Assembly: GCF_000003605.2 (NCBI RefSeq)
Contig: NW_003134342.1
Span: 343,710 to 364,084, forward strand
DNA from: Saccoglossus kowalevskii
Lineage: Eukaryota; Hemichordata; Enteropneusta; Harrimaniidae
Reading direction: 5' to 3'
Length of the DNA: 20,375 bases
Position numbers and translations under genes: made by a program. The first letter of the stretch is position 1; each line of letters begins with the position of its first letter. The notes beneath the pieces were generated by a model. That model saw nothing but the letters and a program-made list of their open reading frames with translations, did no database searches and was not told the DNA's origin. Shown here piece by piece: positions 20,047 through 20,375 of this stretch.

Positions 20047-20375
20047 AGCTCCGCTGTCGACTTTGTCGAGCGGAGCTTATCATATGAGTGATTGTCCGTC
20101 GCCGTCCGGTGTCCGTCGTCCGTGTCAATGTTTTACATTTTCGACTTCTTCTTGAAAACTACAAGTCCGAATGCTTTGATACTTGGTGTATATGTACCTT
20201 GGGTAGACCTCTCTCAGATTTGTTCATTTCATGATCATATCTTCAATTCTCTAATTTTGGTGAATATTTTTGTCATTTTTGGTAAAAAGTGATATTTTCA
20301 ACTTCTTGTTAGAAACCGCAAGTCCAATTGCTTTGATATTACATATATAGGTACTACATGTGGACTACTCTCGAA
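20047..20375 (+). repeat. Dispersed-type repeat with terminal hairpin and internal ~157 bp direct repeat, cut by the window end
   Basis: It starts with a hairpin: AGCTCCGCT (20047-20055) pairs with AGCGGAGCT (20069-20077), with GTCGAC and GTCG inside the loop able to extend pairing. A GTCCGTCGCCGTCC..GTCCGTCGTCCGTG tract follows (20095-20125). Next come two copies of a unit beginning TTC(G/A)ACTTCTT.TT(G/A)(A/G)AAAC, at about 20140 and 20297, offset 157 bp. Each copy carries AAGTCC.A.TGCTTTGATA. The layout looks like a mobile or dispersed repeat. I think similar AGCTCCGCT..AGCGGAGCT plus GTCCGTC repeats occur in other marine invertebrates, but I cannot name the family. The right end is outside the window. 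Confidence 0.65.

Noticed and set aside
1-20375. CRISPR array, operon, tRNA or rRNA genes
   Set aside because: Repeats are head-to-tail without unique spacers, and no tRNA arms or rRNA cores were seen; the window is eukaryotic.

Overview
This looks like non-coding animal DNA with one coding exon. The window is AT-rich, has no long open frames, and carries tandem repeats, microsatellites and small terminal-inverted-repeat elements. It lacks operons, ribosome binding sites, and any tRNA or rRNA gene I can recognise. An invertebrate bilaterian is most likely, probably a marine deuterostome or spiralian. That rests on the Cav2-like protein sequence, the U12-type splice site and the Kolobok/T2-like TTAA elements. 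I cannot name the species.

The only coding sequence I recognise is at 12815-13017 (+). It is the N-terminal coding exon of a Cav2-type (N/P/Q/R-like) voltage-gated calcium channel alpha-1 subunit. Residues 47-67 carry the SLFIFSEDN and [10 protein letters not shown] signatures that precede transmembrane helix S1 of domain I. Homology stops inside the next Pro codon, where ATATCCTTTT begins, a perfect U12-type AT-AC 5' splice site. A good U2-type acceptor (branch-like CTGAT, pyrimidine tract, CAG) lies directly before the ATG, so a 5' UTR exon probably lies upstream. No second channel exon is visible, so 13018-20375 is read as the start of a long minor-class first coding intron.

Layout: 1-450, a 76-78 bp tandem repeat. 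650-1066, a 59 bp repeat with alternating A/B monomers (118 bp dimer). 1067-9012, mostly unique AT-rich DNA with two strong CTCF-like motifs in opposite orientation (2804, 6940) and two TTAA-flanked mini-elements (5067-5223 and 8374-8474). 9013-10358, a repeat block: 71 bp repeat, (ATTC)19, and a degenerate 21 bp T-rich minisatellite. 10359-12814, the presumed upstream region of the channel gene, with a 13-base G run and an octamer motif. 12815-13017, the channel exon. 13018-20375, the presumed intron, with (AT)13, (AAAT)13, a 107 bp dimeric satellite (17400-17985), a third TTAA element (19264-19552), and a dispersed repeat opening with a 9 bp-stem hairpin (20047 to the window end).

The points most worth following are the AT-AC intron of the channel gene, the three-member TTAA element family (one member carries a short open frame beginning ATGGCG), and the CTCF-like motifs upstream of the gene.
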